DNA of 8,563 bases from Candidatus Woesearchaeota archaeon (GCA_016205905.1 JACQSP010000070.1:1-8563), one strand, 5' to 3'. Positions 1-5,869 are shown, counted from the first letter of the stretch. Notes: generated from the letters alone by a model not told the origin. A program made the numbers and translations.

Positions 1-37
1 AGTATATACTAACTAATTATAAATTAATTATAAATAT
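1..37 (+). promoter_or_regulatory. Promoter region of the winged-helix gene
   Basis: A perfect 10-bp palindrome (AGTATATACT, 1-10) is followed by a direct repeat of an AATTATAAAT-type 11-mer at 15-25 and 26-36. Each copy holds a TATA-like box (TTATAAAT at 17-24 and 28-35). From the first box an archaeal start site would fall near 47, just before the G-rich ribosome site at 46-53. The palindrome could be an operator for the downstream regulator, but the window begins here so its full extent is unknown. Confidence 0.45.
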
Positions 38-45
38 CAATTTAA

Positions 46-53
46 GGGGGGAG
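46..53 (+). promoter_or_regulatory. G-rich ribosome-binding site deciding the start at 62
   Basis: GGGGGGAG lies 8 nt before the ATG at 62. It is only a partial match to the archaeal GGAGGTGA consensus but is the only purine-rich tract in an AT-only stretch. An ATG directly followed by TAA (55-60) lies between it and the real start, too close to the site to be used efficiently. Confidence 0.5.
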
Positions 54-61
54 TATGTAAA

Positions 62-256
62 ATGGGACAACAAGAAGTTTATAATTTCCTGAAAGCCAAT
101 AAAGGCAAGTGGTTTACTTCAAAGCAGATTTCAATAAATATTAAGGTTAGCATTGGTTCTGTAACCATGAGCCTGAAGAAATTGAGAAAATCCCAGCTTG
201 TAAAATACAGAAATACTGGCAAAAGGAATGAATTTCAGTATATGTATAAGGCGTAA
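62..256 (+). CDS. Small winged helix-turn-helix DNA-binding protein
   Basis: A 64-residue, Lys-rich protein consisting of a single winged-helix fold. Residues 1-13 look like helix 1 (QQEVYNFLKAN), 18-27 helix 2 (FTSKQISINI), and 29-45 the recognition helix (VSIGSVTMSLKKLRKSQ). The strand and wing follow (LVKYRNTGKRNEFQYMYKA), the usual order in MarR/ArsR-like archaeal one-domain regulators. No ligand or dimerisation domain is visible. It probably acts as a local transcription factor, perhaps on its own promoter, where a palindrome and repeated TATA boxes lie. It converges with the HD-domain gene, with only 29 bp between stop codons. The start is set by the G-rich site 8 nt upstream. The family call rests on fold pattern rather than a signature motif; the target is unknown. 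Confidence 0.75.
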   Translation: MGQQEVYNFLKANKGKWFTSKQISINIKVSIGSVTMSLKKLRKSQLVKYRNTGKRNEFQYMYKA

Positions 257-285
257 ATTTTAATTTAATTATTTTTCTTAATATC
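257..285 (+). terminator. T-rich spacer between convergent genes
   Basis: The 29-bp gap is AT-only apart from one C on each strand and carries a T5 run at 272-276 after shorter T runs. This fits an archaeal oligo-T terminator for the plus-strand winged-helix gene. No hairpin is apparent, and the opposite strand has no comparable T run. Confidence 0.35.
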
Positions 286-1143
286 TTAATTTTTAATAAT
301 GCATGGAGTAGGATAATTTTCTCTTAAGTATTCTACTTTTTCTTTTTGAAAAAACTTTTCCAATTTTTTCTGAACTTCATCTCCCTGCATTGGCGGTTTA
401 TATTCTCTTCCACTGCTCAAAGCATCGTATTGATCTGCTAACGACAGAAGCATTCCTGCTCTAAGAATATGTGGATTTACAGCGCGGCGTTCATATTTTC
501 TTCGCTCCCCTTTTCGTTCTCCTCCTCTCGACAGCATCAATAAATGCCTTCTTTCATAATAGCGCCTGATGCTTTCTTTTCGTGGATAAGGATGATGATT
601 TATGATAATTGCACAAAGATGTGGATAAAAGTTGTAGTCTAAATGGCGTATTTCAGGAGATGCCACTGCCAAACGATTATGTGTCTGCATAACTTCAATT
701 TCTTGAGGAAGAAGCATTCCTTTTTTATGCAGGATTACCTCAGGTATTTTTGTTTTTCCGTAGTCATGTAATAAGCCAGCTACATCTAATGTATAAGAGC
801 TAAGATTTAGTTTTAAATCGCTTTCTCTCAAACCACATTCTCTCAAACTGCTTTCTCTAAAAGTAAGGTCTCTAAACATAAGTCCTACACGTAGACTGTG
901 GTAATAATGATTTCCAATTCGCTCTTTTAGCCTCTCCAAAAGTTCTAGGACTAGTGGATTGTCTTCTGCTGTGCAAACTATTTGTTCTAACAACTTTTCT
1001 TGTACTTTTCTCTTTTTTGGCTCAGTAGATAAGTCTGGCACATCAGAAAAAGAAAAAGCTTGTCTAAAATCTTCGTATAGTTTAATAGGCATGATATACG
1101 TGAAAAGGCTATGTTTAAAATGTTTGTGGAAGACACCTTTCAC
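286..1143 (-). CDS. HD-GYP-like metal-dependent phosphohydrolase, degenerate GYP motif
   Basis: A 285-aa protein with an HD-type metal site: H82 (YYHSLRVG), the H126-D127 pair in LLHDYGKTKIP, H155 (MQTH), H183-H184 and D237 in LADQYDALSSGREYK. This order and the HDYGK..IP..IL.K.G..L..E..VM..H spacing match the HD-GYP subfamily, whose members hydrolyse cyclic dinucleotides. The usual HHE..DG.GYP signature is collapsed to HHPYP (183-187), so the substrate is uncertain. Two insertions stand out: a pentapeptide-like run (about 90-111) between H82 and the HD pair, and an Arg-rich stretch (about 193-220) before D237. The listed start is a GTG 24 nt from a TTTATAAA box, which fits leaderless transcription. 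An ATG at 1092 (MPIKLYEDF) is the alternative, without a clear ribosome site. A soluble protein; no sensor or membrane domain is seen. Confidence 0.8.
   Translation of the reverse strand: MKGVFHKHFKHSLFTYIMPIKLYEDFRQAFSFSDVPDLSTEPKKRKVQEKLLEQIVCTAEDNPLVLELLERLKERIGNHYYHSLRVGLMFRDLTFRESSLRECGLRESDLKLNLSSYTLDVAGLLHDYGKTKIPEVILHKKGMLLPQEIEVMQTHNRLAVASPEIRHLDYNFYPHLCAIIINHHPYPRKESIRRYYERRHLLMLSRGGERKGERRKYERRAVNPHILRAGMLLSLADQYDALSSGREYKPPMQGDEVQKKLEKFFQKEKVEYLRENYPTPCIIKN
809..883 (-). repeat. 15-bp tandem repeat inside the HD-domain gene
   Basis: Four units of about 15 bp start with TCTCT on the plus strand at 824, 839, 854 and 869; a weaker fifth precedes them at 809. The two best units, 824-838 and 839-853, share TCTCTCAAAC. 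On the coding strand they give a five-residue periodicity (FRDLT, FRESS, LRECG, LRESD, then LKLNL) across residues 90-114. This resembles pentapeptide-repeat proteins, with F/L at the centre, R and E following, and S/C two before the next centre. Confidence 0.7.
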
Positions 1144-1166
1144 TTCATTATCAACCTACCAAAATC

Positions 1167-1174
1167 TTTATAAA
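1167..1174. promoter_or_regulatory. Palindromic TATA box between divergent HD gene and thrS
   Basis: TTTATAAA reads the same on both strands. On the minus strand its centre is about 27 bp from the GTG of the HD-domain gene, giving a leaderless transcript. On the plus strand it predicts a start near 1197 and a 33-nt leader for thrS that contains the GGTG site; the preceding AAAATC fits a purine-rich BRE. A second AATATAAAA (1196-1204) would start transcription near 1226 and leave out the ribosome site, so it is less likely for thrS. Confidence 0.5.
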
Positions 1175-1216
1175 CTTAGCTAGTTAGCATAAACTAATAT
1201 AAAATACAAACAAAAC

Positions 1217-1222
1217 AAGGTG
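1217..1222 (+). promoter_or_regulatory. Ribosome-binding site of thrS
   Basis: AAGGTG, with the GGTG core 7 nt before the ATG at 1230. The core complements the CACC of the archaeal 16S rRNA 3' end and fixes the thrS start. Confidence 0.6.
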
Positions 1223-1229
1223 CATAACC

Positions 1230-3221
1230 ATGATTGAAATAACATTTCCAGACGGCTCAAAGAAAAAATACAATAAAGGAATAAGTGTCTTAGAAATACT
1301 CAAAGAGCTGCCTCAAAAGGTTCAGCATGAGGCATTAGCAGCTAAGATTAATGAAAAGTCTGAAAAGCTGAATGATAAAGCCAACGAGAAGTTGGTTGAT
1401 CTTTCTGCAAAATTAAACAGAAATGCAATTCTAAAGATTATAACTTTCAATGACAAAGAAGGTGTAGAAGTATTCAGGCACAGCACTGCGCACGTTCTTG
1501 CGCAGGCAGTAACAGAATTATATCCTTACGCAAAATTAACAATTGGGCCAGTTGTTGACGAAGGATTCTATTATGATATTGAGCATGAGCCTTTTACTCC
1601 AGAAGATTTGATTAAAATAGAATCAAAAATGAAAGAGATTGTTGACAGAAAAACACCTATTGAAAGAACAGAGCTAACAAAAAAAGAAGCAAAGGAGATG
1701 TTTAAAGACAACAAGTACAAACTTGAGATGATTGAAGAGATGAATGATACAGCTAGTATAGGTGGCACAGGTGGTATGGGTGGTGCAGGTGGTTCAGGTG
1801 AAGCAATATCTGCTTACAAACAGGGAGAATTTATTGATCTCTGCAGAGGGCCTCATGTTCCGCACACAGGAATCATAAAATCATTCAAGTTAATGAAAAT
1901 AGCAGGCGCATACTGGCGGGGAGACCAGAAAAACAAGCAGCTCCAAAGAATTTATGGAATCAGCTTCCCTGACAGAAAAATGCTTGCAAATTATCTGCAT
2001 ATTCTTGAAGAGGCAAAGAAAAGAGACCATAGAATACTTGGAAAAAGGCTGGAACTGTTCAGTTTCCACGATGAAGGCAAAGGATTTCCTTTCTTTCTCA
2101 ATAACGGCATTATTATCTGGAATGAATTATTAAATTTTTGGAGAGAAGAGCATAAAAAAGCAGGTTATATTGAAATAAAAACACCAGTTATATTGAGCAA
2201 AACATTGTGGGAGACGAGCGGCCATTGGTCATACTACAGAGATAACATGTATACACTGAAAATTGACGACGAGGAAAATGCAATAAAGCCAATGAACTGT
2301 CCTGGTGGATTCTTAGTTTACAAGGAGAAGCTTCACAGTTACAGGGAACTTCCACTGCGTATAGGGGAAATTGGCCATGTTCACAGGCACGAGCTCAGCG
2401 GCGTTTTGTCAGGCTTGTTCAGAGTAAGGGCATTTCATCAGGATGATGCACATATTTTCATGACAAAAGAGCAGATAACCAGTGAAGTTTTAGATGTTTT
2501 AAGGTTAGCTGAAAAGTTTTACAGAACATTTGGTCTGGATTATCACTTGGAACTAAGCACAAGGCCTGTTAAGTCAGTCGGTACAGACGAGCAATGGGAG
2601 CAGGCAACAAAAGGCTTGAAAGATGCGCTAGACAGCACAGGAAAACTCTACAAGATAAATGAGGGTGACGGTGCGTTTTACGGCCCAAAAATAGATTTAC
2701 ATATTAAAGATGCAATTGGCAGAACATGGCAGTGCGGTACAATCCAACTGGACATGGCTATGCCGGATAGATTTGATTTAAATTACGAAGATAAGGATGG
2801 GACAAAACATCGTCCTGTAATGATTCACAGAGTCATTTATGGCAGTATGGAGCGATTTTTCGGCGTGCTTATCGAGCATTTCGCTGGAAAATTTCCGTTA
2901 TGGCTAAGCCCTGTACAAGTAAGAATATTGACTGTGTCAGATCAATTTAATGAATATGGTGTAACTCTTAAAAATTTATTTGAAGCTGAAAATATTCGAG
3001 TTGATGTAGACAGCAGAACAGAATCTGTCCCAAAAAAAGTCAGAGATGCCCAAATGGATTTAATCCCTTTAGTTCTAACAGTGGGAGAAAAAGAGACCTC
3101 ATCAAACACAGTCGCAATAAGAACACTTGACGGGCAGGTTAAGTTTGGCGTGGGTACAGATGAGTTTGTCAGGAAAGTTAAGGAAATTATAAAAAGTAAG
3201 GCAATTGAGATGAAGCTGTAG
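1230..3221 (+). CDS. thrS: Threonyl-tRNA synthetase, bacterial type
   Basis: A 663-aa class II synthetase that charges tRNA-Thr with threonine in the cytoplasm. Domains in order: TGS (about 1-73), N2 editing domain (about 75-245), catalytic core (about 265-555) and anticodon-binding domain (about 560-655). The editing residues that clear Ser-tRNA are all present: H84/H88 (HSTAH) and C205/H209 (DLCRGPHVP). The catalytic zinc ligands correspond to C357 (MNCPGG), H408 (QDDAHIF) and H533 (MIHR). The motif 2 arginine is R386 and motif 3 is HRVIYGSMERF. The TGS-N2 layout is that of bacterial enzymes; typical archaeal ThrRS has a D-aminoacyl-tRNA deacylase-like editing domain instead. Oddities are a roughly 11-residue insertion in TGS (41-51), a Gly-rich loop in N2 (178-190), and CPGG where many bacterial enzymes have CPGH. 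The start is supported by GGTG 7 nt upstream. The gene appears complete and functional. Confidence 0.97.
   Translation: MIEITFPDGSKKKYNKGISVLEILKELPQKVQHEALAAKINEKSEKLNDKANEKLVDLSAKLNRNAILKIITFNDKEGVEVFRHSTAHVLAQAVTELYPYAKLTIGPVVDEGFYYDIEHEPFTPEDLIKIESKMKEIVDRKTPIERTELTKKEAKEMFKDNKYKLEMIEEMNDTASIGGTGGMGGAGGSGEAISAYKQGEFIDLCRGPHVPHTGIIKSFKLMKIAGAYWRGDQKNKQLQRIYGISFPDRKMLANYLHILEEAKKRDHRILGKRLELFSFHDEGKGFPFFLNNGIIIWNELLNFWREEHKKAGYIEIKTPVILSKTLWETSGHWSYYRDNMYTLKIDDEENAIKPMNCPGGFLVYKEKLHSYRELPLRIGEIGHVHRHELSGVLSGLFRVRAFHQDDAHIFMTKEQITSEVLDVLRLAEKFYRTFGLDYHLELSTRPVKSVGTDEQWEQATKGLKDALDSTGKLYKINEGDGAFYGPKIDLHIKDAIGRTWQCGTIQLDMAMPDRFDLNYEDKDGTKHRPVMIHRVIYGSMERFFGVLIEHFAGKFPLWLSPVQVRILTVSDQFNEYGVTLKNLFEAENIRVDVDSRTESVPKKVRDAQMDLIPLVLTVGEKETSSNTVAIRTLDGQVKFGVGTDEFVRKVKEIIKSKAIEMKL
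1350..1394 (+). repeat. Imperfect duplication in the TGS-domain coding region
   Basis: The codons for residues 41-55 give NEKSEKL followed by NDKANEKL. Typical bacterial ThrRS runs directly from a K-[VI]-N-G segment into KLVDLS, so about 11 residues appear to have been added here by local duplication. The nucleotide copies have diverged. Confidence 0.45.
1761..1799 (+). repeat. 9-bp tandem repeat encoding Gly-Gly-X in ThrRS
   Basis: Four units of GGTGGNNNN (GGTGGCACA, GGTGGTATG, GGTGGTGCA, GGTGGTTCA) plus a final GGT. They encode a flexible (GGX)4G loop at residues 178-190, between the N2 helix region (KLEMIEEM) and the conserved ISAYKQGEFIDLCRGPH. The frame is kept because the unit is a multiple of three. 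Confidence 0.85.
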
Positions 3222-3273
3222 AAGGAAAGTAAATATCGTTTTGAAAAATATCAACTATAGCAAGTGACTTAAA

Positions 3274-3280
3274 TTTTTTT
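3274..3280 (+). terminator. Oligo-T terminator of thrS
   Basis: A T7 run lies 53 nt after the thrS stop codon. Archaeal RNA polymerase can terminate on such tracts without a hairpin. The stretch between the stop and the run shows no gene. Confidence 0.45.
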
Positions 3281-3306
3281 GAGAGGAGAGTGTAATGATT
3301 TTTATT

Positions 3307-3330
3307 GAAAATTTAATTGATTAAATTTTC
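3307..3330. terminator. Perfect AT hairpin between convergent genes
   Basis: GAAAATTTAAT and its exact reverse complement form an 11-bp stem around a TG loop. It lies between thrS (+) and the flavoprotein gene (-), 4 bp from the stop codon of the latter, so it can act as terminator or 3'-end structure for that transcript. It is almost pure A/T, so thermal stability is low. Confidence 0.45.
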
Positions 3331-3333
3331 TGC

Positions 3334-4257
3334 TCAATTTGCGCTATATTCATATTTCCAATCTGTGCATTTAGTGTTTCTTGCAAGTTTGGCAGCTTTC
3401 ATTACATTTTCTGCAAGCAGTTTAACTTCATCTTCATAACATTTGCTTAATATTATCTTTTTGTCTTCATAGGTTGAGTTGCATACAGAAGACATTGCAT
3501 ACATATTGCTGAATGGCGGGAACAGCATGCCAAAATGGTTTAGCGTCATGAATAAGTTTGAGATAACCATTGATGCGCCTTCTTCATGTCCTGTAACAAT
3601 AATACCCGCAACTTTTCCAGAAAATCGCCTCAACATCCCGCTTCCAGGCAAATTATTATCTGCAGTAAGCTCAATAAATTTCATTTGTTTGATATTCAAT
3701 TCTTTATCTTTTGAATCATCGGGGTTAGCTGGCTTTAAGCTTCCATCCAAACTGATACATCTGTCTATAAAATTAGCCATTAGCGACGATATCTTAAAAT
3801 TATTAACAGGTGTGGCGAATATAATTGCATCTGCATCTAATATTTTATCATAAAGCACATTGCTCATATCATCTGCCAATTGTGTACCCTTTGGGTAACA
3901 TGAGCAGTAAAAATGGCATTGTGTATTTGTTGTTGAATAGCAAGCTTTGCAATATTCTATTTTATATTTCCTTAAAGAAATTAACTCTGTTTCAGCGCCA
4001 AGCTTTTTGCAGTAAGACAAACAATTCTTTAGCAATTCTTCTGAGTTGCTTGCCTCTTTTGCCATGTCAGATTCATCCCTCGCAGAACCAGAAATACCTA
4101 ACACAATTATCTTTCTGAGTTTCTTAATCTTTTTTGCGTCTAATGTTTTTGCTTCTTTTATAGTTTCTTCCCTTACTTTTTTGAATAAGCTTAATGTCTT
4201 TAAATCTATCTTAAGAAGTTCCATCATTTCTTTGTCTGAATATTTTATTCTATTCAT
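3334..4257 (-). CDS. NAD(P)H-dependent FMN reductase / iron-sulfur flavoprotein-like
   Basis: A 307-aa protein of the flavodoxin-like NADPH-dependent FMN reductase family. The core starts with KIIVLGISGSARDESDMAKEA (about 49-69), the phosphate-binding loop for FMN, and continues with LGAETELISLRKYKI. A Cys cluster follows at C103, C106, C114, C118 and C120 (CKACYSTTNTQC...CSC), then DADAIIFATPVNN (141-153) lining the flavin. Methanogen iron-sulfur flavoproteins carry a compact Cys motif at the same place; the spacing here differs, so a 4Fe-4S cluster is plausible but unproven. A basic, helical N-terminal extension of about 48 residues precedes the fold. The expected role is electron transfer or reduction of a quinone, metal or oxidant in the cytoplasm; the substrate is unknown. 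The ATG is 6 nt from a GAGGT ribosome site. The gene diverges from a small Cys-rich membrane protein gene. Confidence 0.85.
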   Translation of the reverse strand: MNRIKYSDKEMMELLKIDLKTLSLFKKVREETIKEAKTLDAKKIKKLRKIIVLGISGSARDESDMAKEASNSEELLKNCLSYCKKLGAETELISLRKYKIEYCKACYSTTNTQCHFYCSCYPKGTQLADDMSNVLYDKILDADAIIFATPVNNFKISSLMANFIDRCISLDGSLKPANPDDSKDKELNIKQMKFIELTADNNLPGSGMLRRFSGKVAGIIVTGHEEGASMVISNLFMTLNHFGMLFPPFSNMYAMSSVCNSTYEDKKIILSKCYEDEVKLLAENVMKAAKLARNTKCTDWKYEYSAN

Positions 4258-4263
4258 GGTATT

Positions 4264-4268
4264 ACCTC
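4264..4268 (-). promoter_or_regulatory. Ribosome-binding site of the flavoprotein gene
   Basis: On the minus strand this is GAGGT, 6 nt before the ATG, a close match to the archaeal consensus that fixes the start. Confidence 0.65.
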
Positions 4269-4342
4269 TTTTTATGCTACTTCTTTATATCTTACTTTTT
4301 ATTTCTTACTCTTTGTCTTTCACACATTACTACTTATGCCAG

Positions 4343-4350
4343 TATATAAA
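4343..4350 (-). promoter_or_regulatory. Likely TATA box of the flavoprotein gene
   Basis: The minus strand reads AATTTATATACTGG here, with TTTATATA as the box. Transcription would start near 4320 and leave a leader of about 60 nt with the GAGGT site. A weaker AGATATAAAG at 4283-4292 would start inside or past the ribosome site and is less likely. Confidence 0.45.
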
Positions 4351-4377
4351 TTTTCTTTTTAGAAAAGTATTCATTCT

Positions 4378-4411
4378 AAACTATATATCGCATAGTTTAT
4401 ATTCGTAAACT
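4378..4411 (+). promoter_or_regulatory. Composite inverted-repeat operator candidate
   Basis: Three alternating half-sites: AAACTAT (4378-4384), ATAGTTT (4392-4398) and TAAACT (4406-4411). The first two form a 7-bp dyad with a 7-bp spacer. AGTTTA (4394-4399) and TAAACT form a second dyad with a 6-bp spacer, overlapping the first. The last half-site abuts the TATA box of the downstream gene, where a regulator would overlap or compete with TFB. Confidence 0.5.
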
Positions 4412-4418
4412 TTATATA
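4411..4418 (+). promoter_or_regulatory. TATA box of the small membrane protein gene
   Basis: TTTATATA, centred about 27 bp before position 4441, immediately before the GAGGTG ribosome site (4443-4448). The leader is predicted to be about 16 nt. Confidence 0.6.
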
Positions 4419-4456
4419 GGATATCTACAATTAACTAACAAAGAGGTGATTTGATA

Positions 4457-4654
4457 ATGTGTTGTGATAAATGTAAGAAACTATGCGGGCTATTGTTTTT
4501 AATAGCAGGTGTTTTGTTTTTACTGCAAGACCTGAACCTATGGAATTTTTGGGGCCTTAATTGGTACACCATAGTCTTCCTATTAGTAGGAGCAGGCCAT
4601 TTAGGGGCTTCCTGCTGCAAAGAATGCAAAACTGAAGCAAAGAAAAAGAAATAA
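4457..4654 (+). CDS. Small two-helix membrane protein with CCxxC at both ends
   Basis: A 65-aa protein with hydrophobic segments at about 11-24 (GLLFLIAGVLFLLQ) and 37-50 (YTIVFLLVGAGHLG), joined by a Trp-rich turn (LNLWNFWGLNW). The pattern G-hydrophobic-GVLFLL.(D/N)L...W resembles the short two-helix module of LiaI/LiaF-type and DUF5668-like membrane proteins, a resemblance only. Its ends mirror each other: MCCDKCKKLC at the N-terminus (C2, C3, C6, C10) and CCKEC at 53-57, before a Lys-rich tail. By the positive-inside rule both ends face the cytoplasm, so the Cys groups could form one metal or redox site. The start is the ATG at 4457, 8 nt after GAGGTG; an in-frame TTG at 4451 is only 2 nt from that site. 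It diverges from the flavoprotein gene, which hints at a redox or metal theme without proving it. Confidence 0.8.
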   Translation: MCCDKCKKLCGLLFLIAGVLFLLQDLNLWNFWGLNWYTIVFLLVGAGHLGASCCKECKTEAKKKK

Positions 4655-4655
4655 G

Positions 4656-4680
4656 TTTTTTTGTTTATTATTTATTTTTT
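4656..4680 (+). terminator. Double oligo-T terminator of the membrane protein gene
   Basis: T7 at 4656-4662 directly after the stop codon and T6 at 4675-4680 in a nearly pure T/A stretch, fitting intrinsic archaeal termination. The rest of the spacer up to 4804 is T-rich on this strand with no convincing gene. Confidence 0.55.
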
Positions 4681-4804
4681 CTTACTTTCTTTGTGATTTT
4701 ATTTATAATGTTAGCTATAATTCTTTTTATGATATTCTTTGTAATTCTCTTTATAATCTTGTCTTGTTGCGTTTGTAACATTCTATTTTTAATAATATAC
4801 TAAT

Positions 4805-5848
4805 TTACTCTTCTCTTATCAATAACCCAATAACACCCAGCTTATTTGTTCTCGTGAAAACATCATAACAATGCGGATAAATATCTCCATTGCTTCTTAT
4901 CGCCAATTCCTGTCCCTGAGAACATGGCTGCCTGTACCCATCAACTTCTGTCTGTATAATTTCTGGCATTCTCACTTCTTCTGAACGTTTTGCCTTTGCT
5001 GATTCTAAAATATATCTTCTTAAATCATGGATTAAATTAGCATTAGTCTTACTGCTCTTTTTACCTCTGGTTTCATATATTTTATATCTTTTTTCTACTA
5101 CATTAATCGTAAAGCCAACACCAAGCTTTTGGCAGTATTCTGCAACTAATTTTGCTTTTTCATGCAGTGCATATTCTGGACTAACATTTGAGGGGATATG
5201 ATATGAAAATTTTCCTGCTTTTGCCAGTCCAGCATACTGCTGCTGGTGCGCTTGGCTGCATGACAGAAAAAGATATGGCAAACCAATTCCAGTAATAAAA
5301 TCTTCAAACGCTTTAAAGTCAAGGGGCAATGCGCAGGCATTTGTCGTCGCTATAACTGCTGTTCTCTCCAATCCGCATAGCGCTGAGTAAACCTTTGCGA
5401 ATTTGTGCGGAGCAATTAACGGCTCACCGCCGCCTAAAAAGATGTTTCTGAATAAAAAAGGATAAGGATTGCCTTGAAGCGCACTGCTCAGTTTTCTGGC
5501 AAATTCTTCAGTAACATAGACTGCATCTGGCCAAATTAACCTGCCATCTGGCGAATAATCCAATCCTTCTTTAATGCCGCAGTGGGTGCACCGAAAATTA
5601 CAGCTATTTGTTAATTCAAGATAAAGATATTCTCCGGCATGCTCATTTAATTTGTGCTCTTCAACCAAAGTGCCGCTTATTGTCCTTATTTCACCAGTCG
5701 GTGTTTCTATTGAATAAACTCTGTCATTTCTTTGCTGGCTGCGAAAAAACCATCTGAAGCCAAGAGCATTAAGATTATGCCTGCCTTCTTCATCTATTAT
5801 TGCAACTAACGGCTTATTCAATAATGCATTATTATTTTGTTCAATCAT
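4805..5848 (-). CDS. Radical SAM enzyme with short SPASM-like tail
   Basis: A 347-aa enzyme. C83, C87 and C90 in NSCNFRCTHCG form the CX3CX2C motif binding the 4Fe-4S cluster that cleaves S-adenosylmethionine. GGGEP at 139-143 is the SAM-contacting motif in the next strand of the TIM-type barrel. Residues 1-75 form an extra N-terminal part (IETPTGEIRTISGTLVEEH) with no motif I know. The tail at 308-340 (PCSQGQELAIRSNGDIYPHCYDV...LGVI) has the C..G...I..NGDIYP.C...LG order of SPASM domains, but only C309 and C327 are visible there, fewer than a full auxiliary cluster needs. SPASM relatives modify peptides or proteins or handle cofactors; the substrate is unknown. No ribosome site is seen; a TATA box about 26 bp upstream supports a leaderless start at this ATG. 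It lies downstream of a methyltransferase gene on the same strand. Confidence 0.9.
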   Translation of the reverse strand: MIEQNNNALLNKPLVAIIDEEGRHNLNALGFRWFFRSQQRNDRVYSIETPTGEIRTISGTLVEEHKLNEHAGEYLYLELTNSCNFRCTHCGIKEGLDYSPDGRLIWPDAVYVTEEFARKLSSALQGNPYPFLFRNIFLGGGEPLIAPHKFAKVYSALCGLERTAVIATTNACALPLDFKAFEDFITGIGLPYLFLSCSQAHQQQYAGLAKAGKFSYHIPSNVSPEYALHEKAKLVAEYCQKLGVGFTINVVEKRYKIYETRGKKSSKTNANLIHDLRRYILESAKAKRSEEVRMPEIIQTEVDGYRQPCSQGQELAIRSNGDIYPHCYDVFTRTNKLGVIGLLIREE

Positions 5849-5869
5849 AAAATAAAAATCTAAGACATA

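Noticed and set aside
55..60. ATG-TAA start-stop as a regulatory minimal frame
   Set aside because: It is only 1 nt from the G-rich site and easily arises by chance in AT-rich DNA.
3479..4408. Several plus-strand frames opposite the flavoprotein gene
   Set aside because: They are antisense shadows of a well-supported family member, low in complexity and without ribosome sites.
4435..4629. Minus-strand frame opposite the small membrane protein
   Set aside because: It mirrors a gene with clear promoter, ribosome site and helices; it has no signals of its own.
4708..4803. A 31-codon hydrophobic frame with Cys (CCVC) after the membrane protein gene
   Set aside because: No ribosome site or TATA box fits it, and T-rich DNA gives hydrophobic codons by default.
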